Source of the DNA: DASZWJ01 sp963813895
GTDB taxonomy: Bacteria; Pseudomonadota; Gammaproteobacteria; JAURND01
Direction of reading: 5' to 3'
Length of the DNA: 64,000 nucleotides
Assembly (NCBI GenBank): GCA_963813895.1
Contig: CAWFAS010000001.1
Location: 806,001 to 870,000 of the forward strand
This document shows positions 53,785 to 63,396 of this stretch, one piece after another (within the stretch, counting starts at the first letter, position 1; each line of letters starts with the position of its first letter). The notes below the pieces were generated by a model. The model worked only from the letters and a program-made list of their open reading frames with translations. It had not been told where the DNA came from and searched no databases. A program made the position numbers and the translations under genes.

Positions 53785-54951
53785 TTACGCCTCATTTTCC
53801 CACTTCAGCGCTCCCCCCGTCTGATATTCTGTCACGCGAGTTTCAAAGAAATTCTTCTCTTTTTTCAGATCCATCATTTCGCTCATCCACGGAAAAGAAT
53901 TTTCCGCGCCAGGGAACAACTCCGGCAAACCAATTTGTGCACAGCGGCGGTTAGCAATATAACGCAGATAAGTATGAAACATTTCTGCGTTTAATCCCAA
54001 AATACCGCGCGGCATGGTATCAACCGCATAGCGATATTCCAGATCCACGCCAGCGCGTACCATATCTTGCGCTTCCTGTTGTAGTTCTAGCGTCCATAAA
54101 TGGGGGTTTTCGATCTTAATCTGGTTTATTACATCAATACCAAAATTCATATGCATGGATTCATCACGCAAGATATATTGCAATTGCTCTGAGGTTCCAG
54201 TCATTTTATTACGTCTGCCTAGCGACAATATCTGGGTAAAGCCGACATAGAAAAATATCCCTTCAAAGATGACATAAAAGGCGATCAAGTCGCGCAGCAA
54301 CCGCTGATCATCTTTAGTTGTCCCAGTTTGAAAGGTGGGATCACTCAGGCTTTGTGTGTAACTCAATGCCCAGGCAGCTTTATCTGCGACCGAGGGTACT
54401 TCGTGATACATATTGAACACTTCCCCTTCGTCCAGTCCCAGACTTTCGATAATATGTTGATAGCTATGGGTATGCAGTGCTTCTTCGAAGGCTTGGCGTA
54501 ACAGGTATTGGCGGCACTCAGGATTAGTGATATGTCGATATAGTGCCAATACTAAATTATTGGCTACTAGAGAGTCTGCTGTAGAAAAGAACCCCAAGTT
54601 GCGTTTGATAATACGACGTTCATCTTCGGTTAACCCATTGGGATCTTTCCATAGAGCGATATCTGCCGCCATATTAATTTCCCCTGGCATCCAGTGATTG
54701 GCACAGGCTGCCAGATATTTGTCCCAAGCCCAACGATATTTAAAAGGCACTAGCTGATTAAGATCAGCACGGCAATTGATGATTTGTTTATCATCAACGC
54801 GTACCCGTGCGGCGCCTAATTTAACTATTTCTAGGCCCGTTGCGCCGCCTGCTATATCAGAGCCTCCTGAGGTGGTATTTAGGTTTGGATTCAGCTCAAG
54901 GGATGGCTGATTAGGATTATCGTTAAATTCATTCCAATTTAATAAACTCAT
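53785..54951 (-). CDS. nrdB: Ribonucleoside-diphosphate reductase, beta subunit (class I)
   Basis: 388 residues; carries the di-metal centre that starts the radical in deoxynucleotide synthesis. Metal ligands by alignment with E. coli: D126 (FFSTADSLV), E157 and H160 (FEEALHTHSY), with later E and H in IFEGIFFYVGF and RDESMHMNFG. The radical tyrosine position is Y164. The overall sequence (LGFFSTADSLVANNLVLALY; FEEALHTHSY) is of the Chlamydia-like subgroup, in which some members have Phe here and use Mn/Fe; this one keeps Tyr. The C-terminal tail for docking to NrdA is present. The start follows GGAGC. Confidence 0.94.
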   Translation of the reverse strand: MSLLNWNEFNDNPNQPSLELNPNLNTTSGGSDIAGGATGLEIVKLGAARVRVDDKQIINCRADLNQLVPFKYRWAWDKYLAACANHWMPGEINMAADIALWKDPNGLTEDERRIIKRNLGFFSTADSLVANNLVLALYRHITNPECRQYLLRQAFEEALHTHSYQHIIESLGLDEGEVFNMYHEVPSVADKAAWALSYTQSLSDPTFQTGTTKDDQRLLRDLIAFYVIFEGIFFYVGFTQILSLGRRNKMTGTSEQLQYILRDESMHMNFGIDVINQIKIENPHLWTLELQQEAQDMVRAGVDLEYRYAVDTMPRGILGLNAEMFHTYLRYIANRRCAQIGLPELFPGAENSFPWMSEMMDLKKEKNFFETRVTEYQTGGALKWENEA

Positions 54952-54990
54952 ATGCTGCTCCGGTACGGATTTTTAGTTTTTTGGCGTTTA

Positions 54991-55082
54991 CCGAGCCGCG
55001 ATCTACCGAGCCGCGACCGTTAGGGAGCGTTATTGAAGAACGTAAACGCTCCCTAACGGTCGCGGCTCGGTAGATCGCGGCC
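54991..55082. repeat. Hairpin repeat, family E, copy 4, with doubled outer arm
   Basis: CCGAGCCGCGATCTA precedes the normal arm CCGAGCCGCGACCGTTAGGG, and both are mirrored on the right (GGCTCGGTAGATCGCGGCC). The outer part is a partial duplication of the family E end. It lies between nrdA and nrdB and could separate their expression. Confidence 0.85.
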
Positions 55083-55096
55083 CAGTTCGTAAATGA

Positions 55097-57943
55097 TTAC
55101 TGACATGACTCACAGTCGGGGTTATCAATAGAGCACGCCTGGGCACTGGCTACCATCTTAACCGCGTTTAAATTATCCGTAGTTAAAGTTGATTTCTCAG
55201 CATTAGTAGCCCCCAAAGTCCGCAGGTAATAAGTTGTTTTTAAGCCGCGTAGCCAGGCCATGCGGTATAAAACATCTAATTTTTTGCCGGAAGGCTCAGC
55301 CATATAAAGATTGAGGGATTGCGACTGATCTATCCATTTCTGCCGTCGCGAGCCGGCTTCTACTAGCCAGCGCGGTTCGATTTCAAAAGCAGTGGCATAT
55401 AGAAGTTTTAACTGATCCGGTATGCGATTGATTTGTTTGACGCTGCCATCATAATACTTCAAGTCGTTAATCATCACTTCGTCCCACAGTCCCAGATTTT
55501 TGAGATCGCGTACTAAATAAGGGTTCACAATAGTGAATTCACCGGACATATTGGATTTAACGTACAGGTTCTGATACGTGGGTTCAATTGACTGGGAGAC
55601 ACCGCAAATATTGGAAATGGTGGCCGTGGGTGCGATAGCCAATACATTGGAGTTACGCATACCTATAGTTGCAACGCGACGCCTCAGAGAAGTCCAGTCT
55701 AGTGTCTGACTGCGATCTTGTTCCAGGTATTGGCCGCGGCTCGCTTGTAGACGCTCTATAGAATCAATGGGTAATATGCCTTGGCTCCACAATGAGCCTT
55801 CATAACTTTCATAGCTGCCACGTTCCTCTGCCAGGTCAGTCGAAGCTTGTATAGCATAATAACTCACTGTCTCCATGCAACGGTCTGCAAATTCCACTGC
55901 TTCTTCTGAAGCATAAGAGAGATGCTGTTGATAGAGTGCGTCATGAAAACCCATTATCCCCAGGCCAACTGGACGGTGACGCAGGTTAGATTGACGAGCC
56001 TGCGGTACGGTATAGAAATTAATGTCTATTACATTATCCAACATGCGCATGGCGGTTTTGATGGTGCGTTTTAATTTAGTGACATCTAAACTATTATTGG
56101 CTTGCAGATGATTGACTAGATTAATGCTGCCCAAATTGCATACAGCGATTTCATTTTGCGAAGTATTTAAAGTGATTTCAGTACACAGATTGGAGCTATG
56201 TACTACGCCGATATGTTGTTGTGGGGAGCGCAGATTACAGGAATCTTTAAAAGTGATCCAGGGATGACCGGTCTCATAGAGCATGCTGAGCATTTTACGC
56301 CACAAAGTCATGGCGCTAATGGTTTTACTGCGTAACTCTCCTCGTTTAGCTCGCGCTTCATAGGCGATATAAGCTTTTTCAAAGTCCTGGCCGAAACGGT
56401 CGTGTAAATCGGGTACATCACTGGGTGAGAACAGCGTCCAGTCCTGGCCTTCGAATACCCGTTTCATAAATAAGTCGGGTACCCAGTTGGCTGTATTCAT
56501 ATCATGGGTGCGGCGGCGTTCATCGCCTGTGTTTTTACGCAATTCCAGAAACTCTTCTATATCCAAATGCCAGGTTTCTAGATAGGCGCATACTGCGCCT
56601 TTGCGCTTGCCACCTTGATTAACTGCAATAGCGGTCGCATCCGCCACATTCATAAATGGCACCACGCCCTGAGATTTACCGTTAGTACCTTTGATATGTG
56701 CGCCCATGGCACGCACAGGCGTCCAATCGTTGCCTAGACCTCCAGCATATTTAGACAAGAGTGCATTATCGCGAATCGCACCATAAATACCCTCCAGATC
56801 ATCCGGAACCGTGGTCAGGAAGCAACTAGAAAGTTGCGGACGCAACGTTCCAGCATTAAACAGGGTAGGGGTGGAGCTCATAAAATCTAAAGAAGATAGC
56901 AGTTTATAAAACTCGATAGCGCGTTGTTCTTTATCTTGGGTTTCAGTGATAGCCAATCCCATAGCGACGCGCATAAAAAATACTTGTGGCAGCTCAAAAC
57001 GTGTGCCGCGTGAGTGCAGGAAGTAACGGTCGTACAGCGTTTGTATGCCAATATAGGTAAAGAGTAAGTCTTGTTTGGCATTCAAGGCCGTACCCAGCTT
57101 ATCCAGGTCAAAACTGGCAAGTCTTGGATCCAGCAGCTCCAATTCAATCCCGCGTGCGACATAGCGTTTAAAGTAGTCTGGATAAACCTTTTGCATCGAG
57201 TCAAGATTATAATGCGCCGTTGACATACCGAAAAACCCCAAGACCTCGCTGCGCAATAGCTCTAGCAGCAGGCGGGCGGTGACATAAGTGTAATTGGGCT
57301 CTTTTTCAACCAGGGTGCGTGCGCTCATGATTAACGCTTTTTGCACATCGGCCAGCGGCGCGCCGTCGAATAGATTGCGACGGGTATCTGCTAGAATGAG
57401 TTCGGGTTCTACTTCGGAGAGATTTTGACAGGCATCTTGCACGACCTGATTTAACCAAGCATTGTCCAGTGCCACCCGTTGACCATCGGGCAAGGTGACA
57501 AATAGACCGGTAGCCGCCTCTGCCTCTGTTGTAGATAGTTCTGAACTGCGGGCCTTGCGGCGTTCTTCACGGTACAGTACATAGCTGCGAGCCACCTTGT
57601 GCTCTCCTGCGCGCATCAAGGTAAGTTCAACCTGGTCTTGGATAGTTTCAATGTCGATCGTGCCTCCCAGGGGCAGGCGGCGTTTGAATACCTGGGTAAT
57701 ATGGCCCATCATTTCTGCGACGATAGTATGCACGCGGGCCGAGTCAACGACTTGATTGCCTTCAACTGCCAGGAAGGCTTTGCTCATAGCAACAGCGATT
57801 TTACTGTCATCATAAGGAGTTACTGTGCCATTGCGGCGGATAACACGGAGTATGCCTGGCGCAGTGACGTCTAAATGGGAATTGTCTGATTTTTGTTCAA
57901 GTGTTTTGGGTGAATTAACGGCGATGGTGGTAGAGGTTTCCAT
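55097..57943 (-). CDS. nrdA: Ribonucleoside-diphosphate reductase, alpha subunit (class I)
   Basis: 948 residues; the catalytic subunit reducing ribonucleoside diphosphates. An N-terminal ATP-cone (about 30-125; VIRRNGTVTPYDDSKIAVAM) predicts dATP feedback. The barrel carries substrate-site cysteines in QLSSCFLTTVPDD and, later, EITLNTSQNEIAVCNLGSIN. The C-terminus ends DNPDCESCQ with the CxxC that relays electrons from thioredoxin. It is longer than E. coli NrdA (761) because of an extra N-terminal region, as in Chlamydia-type enzymes. The start follows AGGAGA. It is upstream of nrdB in the same direction. Confidence 0.95.
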   Translation of the reverse strand: METSTTIAVNSPKTLEQKSDNSHLDVTAPGILRVIRRNGTVTPYDDSKIAVAMSKAFLAVEGNQVVDSARVHTIVAEMMGHITQVFKRRLPLGGTIDIETIQDQVELTLMRAGEHKVARSYVLYREERRKARSSELSTTEAEAATGLFVTLPDGQRVALDNAWLNQVVQDACQNLSEVEPELILADTRRNLFDGAPLADVQKALIMSARTLVEKEPNYTYVTARLLLELLRSEVLGFFGMSTAHYNLDSMQKVYPDYFKRYVARGIELELLDPRLASFDLDKLGTALNAKQDLLFTYIGIQTLYDRYFLHSRGTRFELPQVFFMRVAMGLAITETQDKEQRAIEFYKLLSSLDFMSSTPTLFNAGTLRPQLSSCFLTTVPDDLEGIYGAIRDNALLSKYAGGLGNDWTPVRAMGAHIKGTNGKSQGVVPFMNVADATAIAVNQGGKRKGAVCAYLETWHLDIEEFLELRKNTGDERRRTHDMNTANWVPDLFMKRVFEGQDWTLFSPSDVPDLHDRFGQDFEKAYIAYEARAKRGELRSKTISAMTLWRKMLSMLYETGHPWITFKDSCNLRSPQQHIGVVHSSNLCTEITLNTSQNEIAVCNLGSINLVNHLQANNSLDVTKLKRTIKTAMRMLDNVIDINFYTVPQARQSNLRHRPVGLGIMGFHDALYQQHLSYASEEAVEFADRCMETVSYYAIQASTDLAEERGSYESYEGSLWSQGILPIDSIERLQASRGQYLEQDRSQTLDWTSLRRRVATIGMRNSNVLAIAPTATISNICGVSQSIEPTYQNLYVKSNMSGEFTIVNPYLVRDLKNLGLWDEVMINDLKYYDGSVKQINRIPDQLKLLYATAFEIEPRWLVEAGSRRQKWIDQSQSLNLYMAEPSGKKLDVLYRMAWLRGLKTTYYLRTLGATNAEKSTLTTDNLNAVKMVASAQACSIDNPDCESCQ

Positions 57944-58121
57944 CTATATTTTCTCCTGTTGATTAATCGATGCCTGTCCTTTGGATGAGTTCGGAAGAAG
58001 CAGAATCCTAAGCTGTGTGTGTGTAGTACTGTCAAGTTATTAAAAAGTTTCCAAACCCAACATATTGTAGTTGGCTACGGAGAAAACCACAAGATGATGT
58101 GTTTGATGTTTTAGAAAAAAG

Positions 58122-58213
58122 GTAAGGGGTCAAGTATTCACATGACACTTGCCATATCTCATAAGAGGTCACAGTCACATGGGCAAGTGTCATGTGAATA
58201 CTTGACCCCTTAC
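58122..58213. repeat. Inverted-repeat element with 30-bp perfect arms
   Basis: GTAAGGGGTCAAGTATTCAC at the left is mirrored at the right (ending ACTTGACCCCTTAC); total 92 bp. The TTGACCCC end is also found near the hairpin at 39303-39360. It lies between nrdA and the nucleoside phosphorylase gene; the rest of that gap shows nothing. Confidence 0.8.
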
Positions 58214-58236
58214 GCGGGAGAGGGGGGAAGCATAGC

Positions 58237-59160
58237 CTATGCTAAACACACCGGATCATGTGCTTTTTGGGTTAGATTGTCTGGGATCGTTAAGATTTTA
58301 GGTAAAGCGGACTCAATCAAAAGCTGCACTGATTTGAGTGAATTTTTACTGACTTCACCTGTTGCACGATTAGCAACCAATACAGCCATGGAGCAGCAAT
58401 GGTGCCCCAGCATCTCTCCCAGGCCATAGATGGCCGAAGCCTCCATCTCCAGGTTAAGAACGCGTTCGCCATTGAAAGAAAAGCTGCGTAAGTCATCTAA
58501 AAGATTAGGAAAACTCGTGGCAGCTCGCAGCAATCTGCCTTGGGGGGCAAAAAAACCGGCGGCGCTGACGGTAATACCTTCAAGGCATCCTGTTTTGAGG
58601 TGGAGGTATAGTTGCTCGCAACTTTTAACAAAATATGGCTTGGTCAGTTCCCGGGCTTTGGGTATCGCGTTTAGGAAAGTAGATAATCCATCTATTTCTT
58701 CTGGGGTAGGCTCAAATTGGTAAAAATTCAACAACAGGTCCATACCAATGGCATAATGAGCAATGATAAATGAATCCACCGGTACATCGGCATGTAGGCC
58801 GCCGGAGGTACCCAAACGAATAATATTGAGGGGTTTAAATTCAGGTTTAACGACTCGTTCTTTGAGATCAATATTAACCAGGGCATCCAATTCATTAAGA
58901 ACAATATCAATATTGTCAGTGCCTATACCGCTAGAGATGACAGTCAGACGCTTTTTTTCCAGGTATCCCGTATGAGTGACAAATTCCCGATGCTGCTGTT
59001 TTAGTTCAATTTCATCAAAATACTGACTTATCATCTCCACTCGTTCAGGATTGCCGACGCAGATGACTGTATCTGCTAGCTCTTCGGGTCTTAGACCTAA
59101 ATGATAAATACGACCATCGGATTGAAGCATGATATCTGAGGGTTTTATAGGTTTATTCAT
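58237..59160 (-). CDS. Nucleoside phosphorylase (uridine phosphorylase-like)
   Basis: 307 residues of the PNP/UDP family, which cleave nucleosides with phosphate to base and ribose-1-phosphate. Visible are the phosphate-site GNPERVEMISQYF (about 37-49), SSGIGTDNIDIVLNEL, RLGTSGGLHADVPV and the ribose-binding LNLEMEASAIYGLGEM. The EMEAS-type motif and length fit uridine phosphorylase-like members better than purine ones, but the base specificity cannot be fixed from sequence alone. It functions in salvage, next to the ribonucleotide reductase genes. Confidence 0.85.
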   Translation of the reverse strand: MNKPIKPSDIMLQSDGRIYHLGLRPEELADTVICVGNPERVEMISQYFDEIELKQQHREFVTHTGYLEKKRLTVISSGIGTDNIDIVLNELDALVNIDLKERVVKPEFKPLNIIRLGTSGGLHADVPVDSFIIAHYAIGMDLLLNFYQFEPTPEEIDGLSTFLNAIPKARELTKPYFVKSCEQLYLHLKTGCLEGITVSAAGFFAPQGRLLRAATSFPNLLDDLRSFSFNGERVLNLEMEASAIYGLGEMLGHHCCSMAVLVANRATGEVSKNSLKSVQLLIESALPKILTIPDNLTQKAHDPVCLA

Positions 59161-59559
59161 AAGTAATGTACCTTTCTGCAGCTGCTGTATATAAAAATCT
59201 TATTATTAGAATTGTTCATAGCCCATTGGAGCTTATATTAATTTTTAGCAAAATGACATGATCCGGGGTGGGGAGTCCTGCAGCTAAAAATGGTGTAACT
59301 ATAAGAAGATATTAGCACATTTATTGAGAAATTATTTAATATATTAAATATTTGTGATGACAGGTTTTTAGACACATAATATTGGGATAAAAAGCTTGGC
59401 AAAGGAGTGAAAAGTGTGTAAAATAAACACAAATCTGGCTTTTTCTTATGATTTAAAAGGTTAGAAACCATGGGTGCCCAACACCACTATTAGTATACAA
59501 ATCGTCCAGTTAAGAATTAGCTCGCTGACGGTTATTAAACATCTAAGAGAGGTAAATTG
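59161..59559. other. AT-rich intergenic region
   Basis: About 400 bases between two divergent genes with no recognisable gene, tRNA or palindrome. It must contain both promoters, but I see no convincing consensus boxes. Confidence 0.5.
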
Positions 59560-60279
59560 ATGAAACGATGGTTAGTTCCTTTTATGGTTGTGTTGGCCCC
59601 CCTAGCACATGCAGACAAAACAAACGTCGGGTTTAGTTCAAGCACTACTACGGAAGTACCCAGTTTAAAAACTGATAATTTAAACCCCTCTGTCCTCAAG
59701 CTAGCGCTAGAAGCTTACAATTGCGCTAAGCTTTCAGGTCTGTCCAAAAGCCAGACTTTAACTATTATCGACTATTCCCTACCCGCTGCCCAAAAACGTA
59801 TGTGGGTGGTAGACCTCGCTAGCAAACAGGTACTGTTCAACAGTCTGGTGTCACATGGTCAGGGGTCAGGTGATAAAGTATCCGCTAATTACTTCTCCAA
59901 TACAGGGAAGACTCACGCTTCCAGCATTGGTCTTTACCTCACCGGCTATGTTTATCAAGGACATAATGGGTATTCGCTGAAACTTCATGGATTGGATAAA
60001 GGATATAATGATAGGGCTGAATCACGTAATATCGTAGTGCATGGCGCTCCTTATGTTAACGAGCAAATCGCCCAAACAGGTCAATTAGGTCGCAGCTGGG
60101 GTTGTCCTGCTGTGCCCAAGAATCTGGCGCAGCCCATTATCAACACCATTAAAAATGGAACCTTGGTATTTGCTTATTACCCAGATAAGGGTTGGTTAAA
60201 AAAATCTGTATATCTGAATTGCCCTGCTAACATCTTGGCGAGTAACCAGGGGGCTGATTCGAGTAATTCTGAGGTTTAA
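59560..60279 (+). CDS. Exported L,D-transpeptidase-like protein (YkuD_2 type)
   Basis: 239 residues from the ATG at 59560 (AAGAGAGG upstream). Residues 1-18 are a signal peptide (MKRWLVPFMVVLAPLAHA). The catalytic part (about 60-225) has the murein L,D-transpeptidase pattern of the YkuD_2 group: VVHGAPYV with the histidine and GRSWGCPAVP with the cysteine. These periplasmic enzymes form or cut peptidoglycan 3-3 bonds or attach proteins. L,D-transpeptidases are important in the wall of Coxiella-type small cells, but the role here is not shown. Confidence 0.85.
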   Translation: MKRWLVPFMVVLAPLAHADKTNVGFSSSTTTEVPSLKTDNLNPSVLKLALEAYNCAKLSGLSKSQTLTIIDYSLPAAQKRMWVVDLASKQVLFNSLVSHGQGSGDKVSANYFSNTGKTHASSIGLYLTGYVYQGHNGYSLKLHGLDKGYNDRAESRNIVVHGAPYVNEQIAQTGQLGRSWGCPAVPKNLAQPIINTIKNGTLVFAYYPDKGWLKKSVYLNCPANILASNQGADSSNSEV

Positions 60280-60287
60280 GGGGTATT

Positions 60288-60508
60288 GTTGAATAATACG
60301 CTCTCACTATGATCTCCTTCCCCTGCGGGGGCGTTGTTGAATAATTCTCTTCCTAACTATCCGAAACTCTATGATCCCCTCTCCCCTTGCGGGAGAGGGG
60401 ATACAGTGCTTTTACAAAAAATGGGAGCGAATTATTCAACAAAGCCCCCGCAAGGGGAGAGGGGATATAGTGCTTTTTCCAAAAATGGGAGCGAATTATT
60501 CAACAACC
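60288..60508. repeat. Composite of family F palindromes
   Basis: Three to four arm copies in a row: TTGAATAAT at 60289, again at about 60335, then CCCCTCTCCCCTTGCGGGAG and GGGAGCGAATTATTCAACAA twice (near 60425-60445 and 60487-60507). It looks like tandem or nested insertions of family F. It fills the gap between the convergent transpeptidase and serS genes. Confidence 0.8.
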
Positions 60509-60536
60509 CTAGTTTAAAGTGGCAGGTAACTGTCAC

Positions 60537-61811
60537 CTAATCAATTATATCCAACTCATCCAAATAAGGCCGCAGTGCATGAGGCACCACAATTCTGCCT
60601 TTTTCATCCTGATAATTTTCTAAAATGGCGACGAGCGTGCGCCCCACTGCTAAAGCCGAACCATTCAAGGTATGTAGCGGTTCAGGTTTTTGCGTTTCCG
60701 GATTGCGCCAGCGGGCTTGCATACGCCGTGCTTGAAAGGCTTCACAGTTGCTGCAAGAAGAGATTTCTCGATAACGATTTTGGCTGGGTAACCACACTTC
60801 TAGGTCATAGGTTTTAGCAGAATGAAAACCGATATCACCCGTACATAAGGCAATTACGCGATAAGGTAATTCCAAGCGTTGTAGCACGGACTCTGCATGG
60901 CCGGTTAATTGTTCCAAGGCATCATAAGAACTGGCGGGAGATACGATTTGTACCAATTCCACTTTTTCAAACTGATGATTGCGGATCATCCCGCGTGTAT
61001 CTTTGCCATAAGACCCGGATTCGCTGCGGAAGCATGGAGTATGCGCCACAAATTTCAAGGGCAGGTTTTTGGCTTCAACAATGCTATCGCGCACTAAATT
61101 GGTTATGGGCACTTCCGCGGTAGGGATCAGGCTATAACCCCCCTCACCTTGAATTTGGAATAAATCGGCGCTGAACTTGGGTAATTGACCTGTGCCATAG
61201 AGACTTTGATTATTGACTAAATAGGGCACATAGACTTCCTTATAGCCATGCTCCTGGGTGTGTAAATCCATCATGAATTGAATTAATGCCCGCTGCAAGC
61301 GCGCCAATTTATCGTGTAATACAACAAAACGTGCGCCAGAAATTTTTGCACCCGCGGCAAAATCCATTAGCGATAATCTTTCACCCAGATCGACATGGTC
61401 TCTGGGAGTGAAATCAAAATGCCGCACTTCTCCCCAGCGCCGCACTTCCACATTATCGGTCTCGCTTTTACCTGCGGGCACCGAAGTATGTGCCAAATTA
61501 GGAATCTCCAGATAACGCTCCTGGAGTTGCTGCATCACAGCCGCTAATTGGGCCTCATGTTCTGAGAGCTTTTTATTATAGGTTTCAGCAGTAGCCAATA
61601 GCTCATCCGCGTTTTCACCTTTAGATTTTTTATGGCCGATCTGTTTGGCGATTAGGTTGCGTTGATTCTGTAATTCTTGGGTTGTTACCTGCAGTGATTT
61701 ACGGGTGCCCTCTAGCTGTTCAATCGTATTTACATCTAGCACATAACCTCGCGCAAGAAGTCGTGTAGCCACTTCGGCTAATTGGTCACGTAAAAGTTTT
61801 GGGTCTAACAT
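60537..61811 (-). CDS. serS: Seryl-tRNA synthetase
   Basis: 424 residues; class II synthetase charging tRNA-Ser and tRNA-Sec. The N-terminal long coiled-coil arm (about 28-105; LQVTTQELQNQRNLIAKQIG) binds the variable arm of tRNA. The catalytic core has motif 2 (FRSESGSYGKDTRGMIRNHQ) and motif 3 (NGSALAVGRTLVAILENYQ). The length matches the family (E. coli 430). It is a single gene. Confidence 0.96.
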   Translation of the reverse strand: MLDPKLLRDQLAEVATRLLARGYVLDVNTIEQLEGTRKSLQVTTQELQNQRNLIAKQIGHKKSKGENADELLATAETYNKKLSEHEAQLAAVMQQLQERYLEIPNLAHTSVPAGKSETDNVEVRRWGEVRHFDFTPRDHVDLGERLSLMDFAAGAKISGARFVVLHDKLARLQRALIQFMMDLHTQEHGYKEVYVPYLVNNQSLYGTGQLPKFSADLFQIQGEGGYSLIPTAEVPITNLVRDSIVEAKNLPLKFVAHTPCFRSESGSYGKDTRGMIRNHQFEKVELVQIVSPASSYDALEQLTGHAESVLQRLELPYRVIALCTGDIGFHSAKTYDLEVWLPSQNRYREISSCSNCEAFQARRMQARWRNPETQKPEPLHTLNGSALAVGRTLVAILENYQDEKGRIVVPHALRPYLDELDIID

Positions 61812-61859
61812 AGATATGCTCGCTTTGTTTAGATAATTTTATTGGGTTTTATAGCAGGA

Positions 61860-62162
61860 TTAATAACCTTTTGCTTCCCAGCTAACCACATGACCTGATC
61901 CCACCAGAGGCACAATAAATTCCAGGGCTGTTTGAACTTTTTCCGGTATATCGAAAAATTCGATCACCAATGGTAAATTCAAAGACATGCTCAGTATAGC
62001 ACTGCTATGCATAGCGCCGGATTTACCAAAACCACTAATTGCCCGGAATACAGTAACTCCGCGCACCTTAATTTCATTATGCAGATAATTCATTAAGGCA
62101 TTCAGCAGCTTATCACCTTCGGTTACGTAGATCCGTACTAGAGTCACCGTAATTTCTTTCAT
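61860..62162 (-). CDS. DUF190 family protein
   Basis: 100 residues from the ATG at 62162, which overlaps the crcB stop by four bases (ATGA); the protein then begins MKEITVTLVRIYVTEGDKLL. A small ferredoxin-like or PII-like fold is expected from the family. DUF190 genes are often found beside crcB and are presumed to help fluoride resistance, though no activity is established. It is translationally coupled to crcB. Confidence 0.87.
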   Translation of the reverse strand: MKEITVTLVRIYVTEGDKLLNALMNYLHNEIKVRGVTVFRAISGFGKSGAMHSSAILSMSLNLPLVIEFFDIPEKVQTALEFIVPLVGSGHVVSWEAKGY

Positions 62163-62533
62163 AAATTTCTTCCTATAAAGGCCCCGAAAATAGTTGCCAG
62201 CAGGCACAGGATTAAACTAAGTGTTGCATTCAGCACTGCGCTGCTCCAGAAACCCTGTTCCAATAAATTAAATGTTTCGAGGCTGAAGCTGGAAAAAGTG
62301 GTAAATCCACCCAAAAAACCGATTAATATAGCCGCACGCCAGATGGAAGATACGGCCAGACGCTCCATAAATATAACGCTTAGAAAACCAATTAAAAGGC
62401 AGCCCAATATATTCACGCATAATGTGCCGTATGGAAATTTAATGCCGGTCCATTGGTTGATGATTTGTGTCATCACAAAGCGTAAAATAGAGCCAAAGGC
62501 ACCACCTATACCTACAACGAGCAGTTGCCCCAT
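62159..62533 (-). CDS. crcB: Fluoride channel Fluc/CrcB
   Basis: 124 residues with four transmembrane helices, the normal size. The signature GGFTTFSSFSLET (about 75-87) holds the sodium- and fluoride-lining residues; FGSILRF near residue 15 and the asparagine of CVNILGCLLIGF also fit. The protein works as an antiparallel dimer exporting fluoride. No crcB riboswitch can be placed: only 11 bases separate it from the upstream gene, so expression must come from there. Confidence 0.94.
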   Translation of the reverse strand: MGQLLVVGIGGAFGSILRFVMTQIINQWTGIKFPYGTLCVNILGCLLIGFLSVIFMERLAVSSIWRAAILIGFLGGFTTFSSFSLETFNLLEQGFWSSAVLNATLSLILCLLATIFGAFIGRNL

Positions 62534-62544
62534 TGGTACCTTCC

Positions 62545-63342
62545 TTAAAAAAAGTGAATTTGAAACACACTGATGACTATTTCAAACAGAATCAATAAAA
62601 TAATAATGGTTTCCAGCAGGCTGGAGTGACGATGTTGTAATTGAGTATTGAGTACATCAAATATTTCGTGCAGAACATCTAATTTGCGATTTAAAGCATG
62701 GGCGCGTCGGGTGACTTCTAAATATTTTTCAGTCATAACATAATTTCTTTCTAGATTGGGAAGTTGCCAAAAATATTCCGGCATCTCCAAGTATTCGCTG
62801 CTCAGGTTAACATAGCTGCGTTCAATAAAAATCTTACCCGTACGTTTAAGGATAGCGCTTCGGGTGAGGTTAATTTTGCCACGGGTGGCTAACTCTTCTG
62901 GAATTTGCTCATTATGTTTTATCATTTTTTGGATAGATTCTTCGTAAGAAGCGAGCTTTATAGATTGCGCTAGGCCGTAAGAGATGGCGAGCTTAATCGT
63001 AGTGTTGTTCGATTCCAGCTCGATGATATCTATATTAAATCGATCGTGAGCGTGGATATAGGTAGTCTCCCCCATACGAAAAGAAAATCTATCCATTTCC
63101 ACTCGTTCAAATGGCTTGGAAGAGAATGGTTTTAAGTTGTCTAATAGACTTAATTCGGCCTTTCTGGTTAAACCCCAGACCACTACACAGCCTTGTTGAA
63201 AAAGAAAGATATCATCCAGACCCGTCTTAGAAAGATGCAACACGTTGCGATAGAATTTTGTTTGATATTGCTTGTTCTTAAAAAAAGAAGCGATTGCATT
63301 TAATTGAAAGCCTCTGGCTGTGCAATAGGATATACAGCGCAT
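62545..63342 (-). CDS. RMD1/YagE-type DUF155 protein with C-terminal membrane anchor
   Basis: 265 residues from the ATG at 63342, chosen because AAGGAGA lies just upstream; an earlier ATG 63 bases away lacks such a site. The DUF155 pattern is visible in DDIFLFQQGCVVVWGLTRKA (about 43-62) and in the helical C-terminal half (YLEVTRRAHALNRKLDVLHE, about 204-223), ending with one membrane helix (TIIILLILFEIVISVFQI). Yeast and human relatives are mitochondrial proteins linked to translation; the bacterial role is unknown. It probably forms an operon with crcB and the DUF190 gene (11-base gap, then overlap). Confidence 0.82.
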   Translation of the reverse strand: MRCISYCTARGFQLNAIASFFKNKQYQTKFYRNVLHLSKTGLDDIFLFQQGCVVVWGLTRKAELSLLDNLKPFSSKPFERVEMDRFSFRMGETTYIHAHDRFNIDIIELESNNTTIKLAISYGLAQSIKLASYEESIQKMIKHNEQIPEELATRGKINLTRSAILKRTGKIFIERSYVNLSSEYLEMPEYFWQLPNLERNYVMTEKYLEVTRRAHALNRKLDVLHEIFDVLNTQLQHRHSSLLETIIILLILFEIVISVFQIHFF

Positions 63343-63396
63343 TGTTTCTCCTTGTTGAGAATATTCCTTTAGGGCTGTGACATGGCTGTCGCACCT

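Noticed and set aside
60334..60540. 68-codon open frame before serS
   Set aside because: Composed of family F repeat arms only.
62534..62544. Fluoride riboswitch in front of crcB
   Set aside because: There are only 11 bases between crcB and the upstream gene, too few for the motif.
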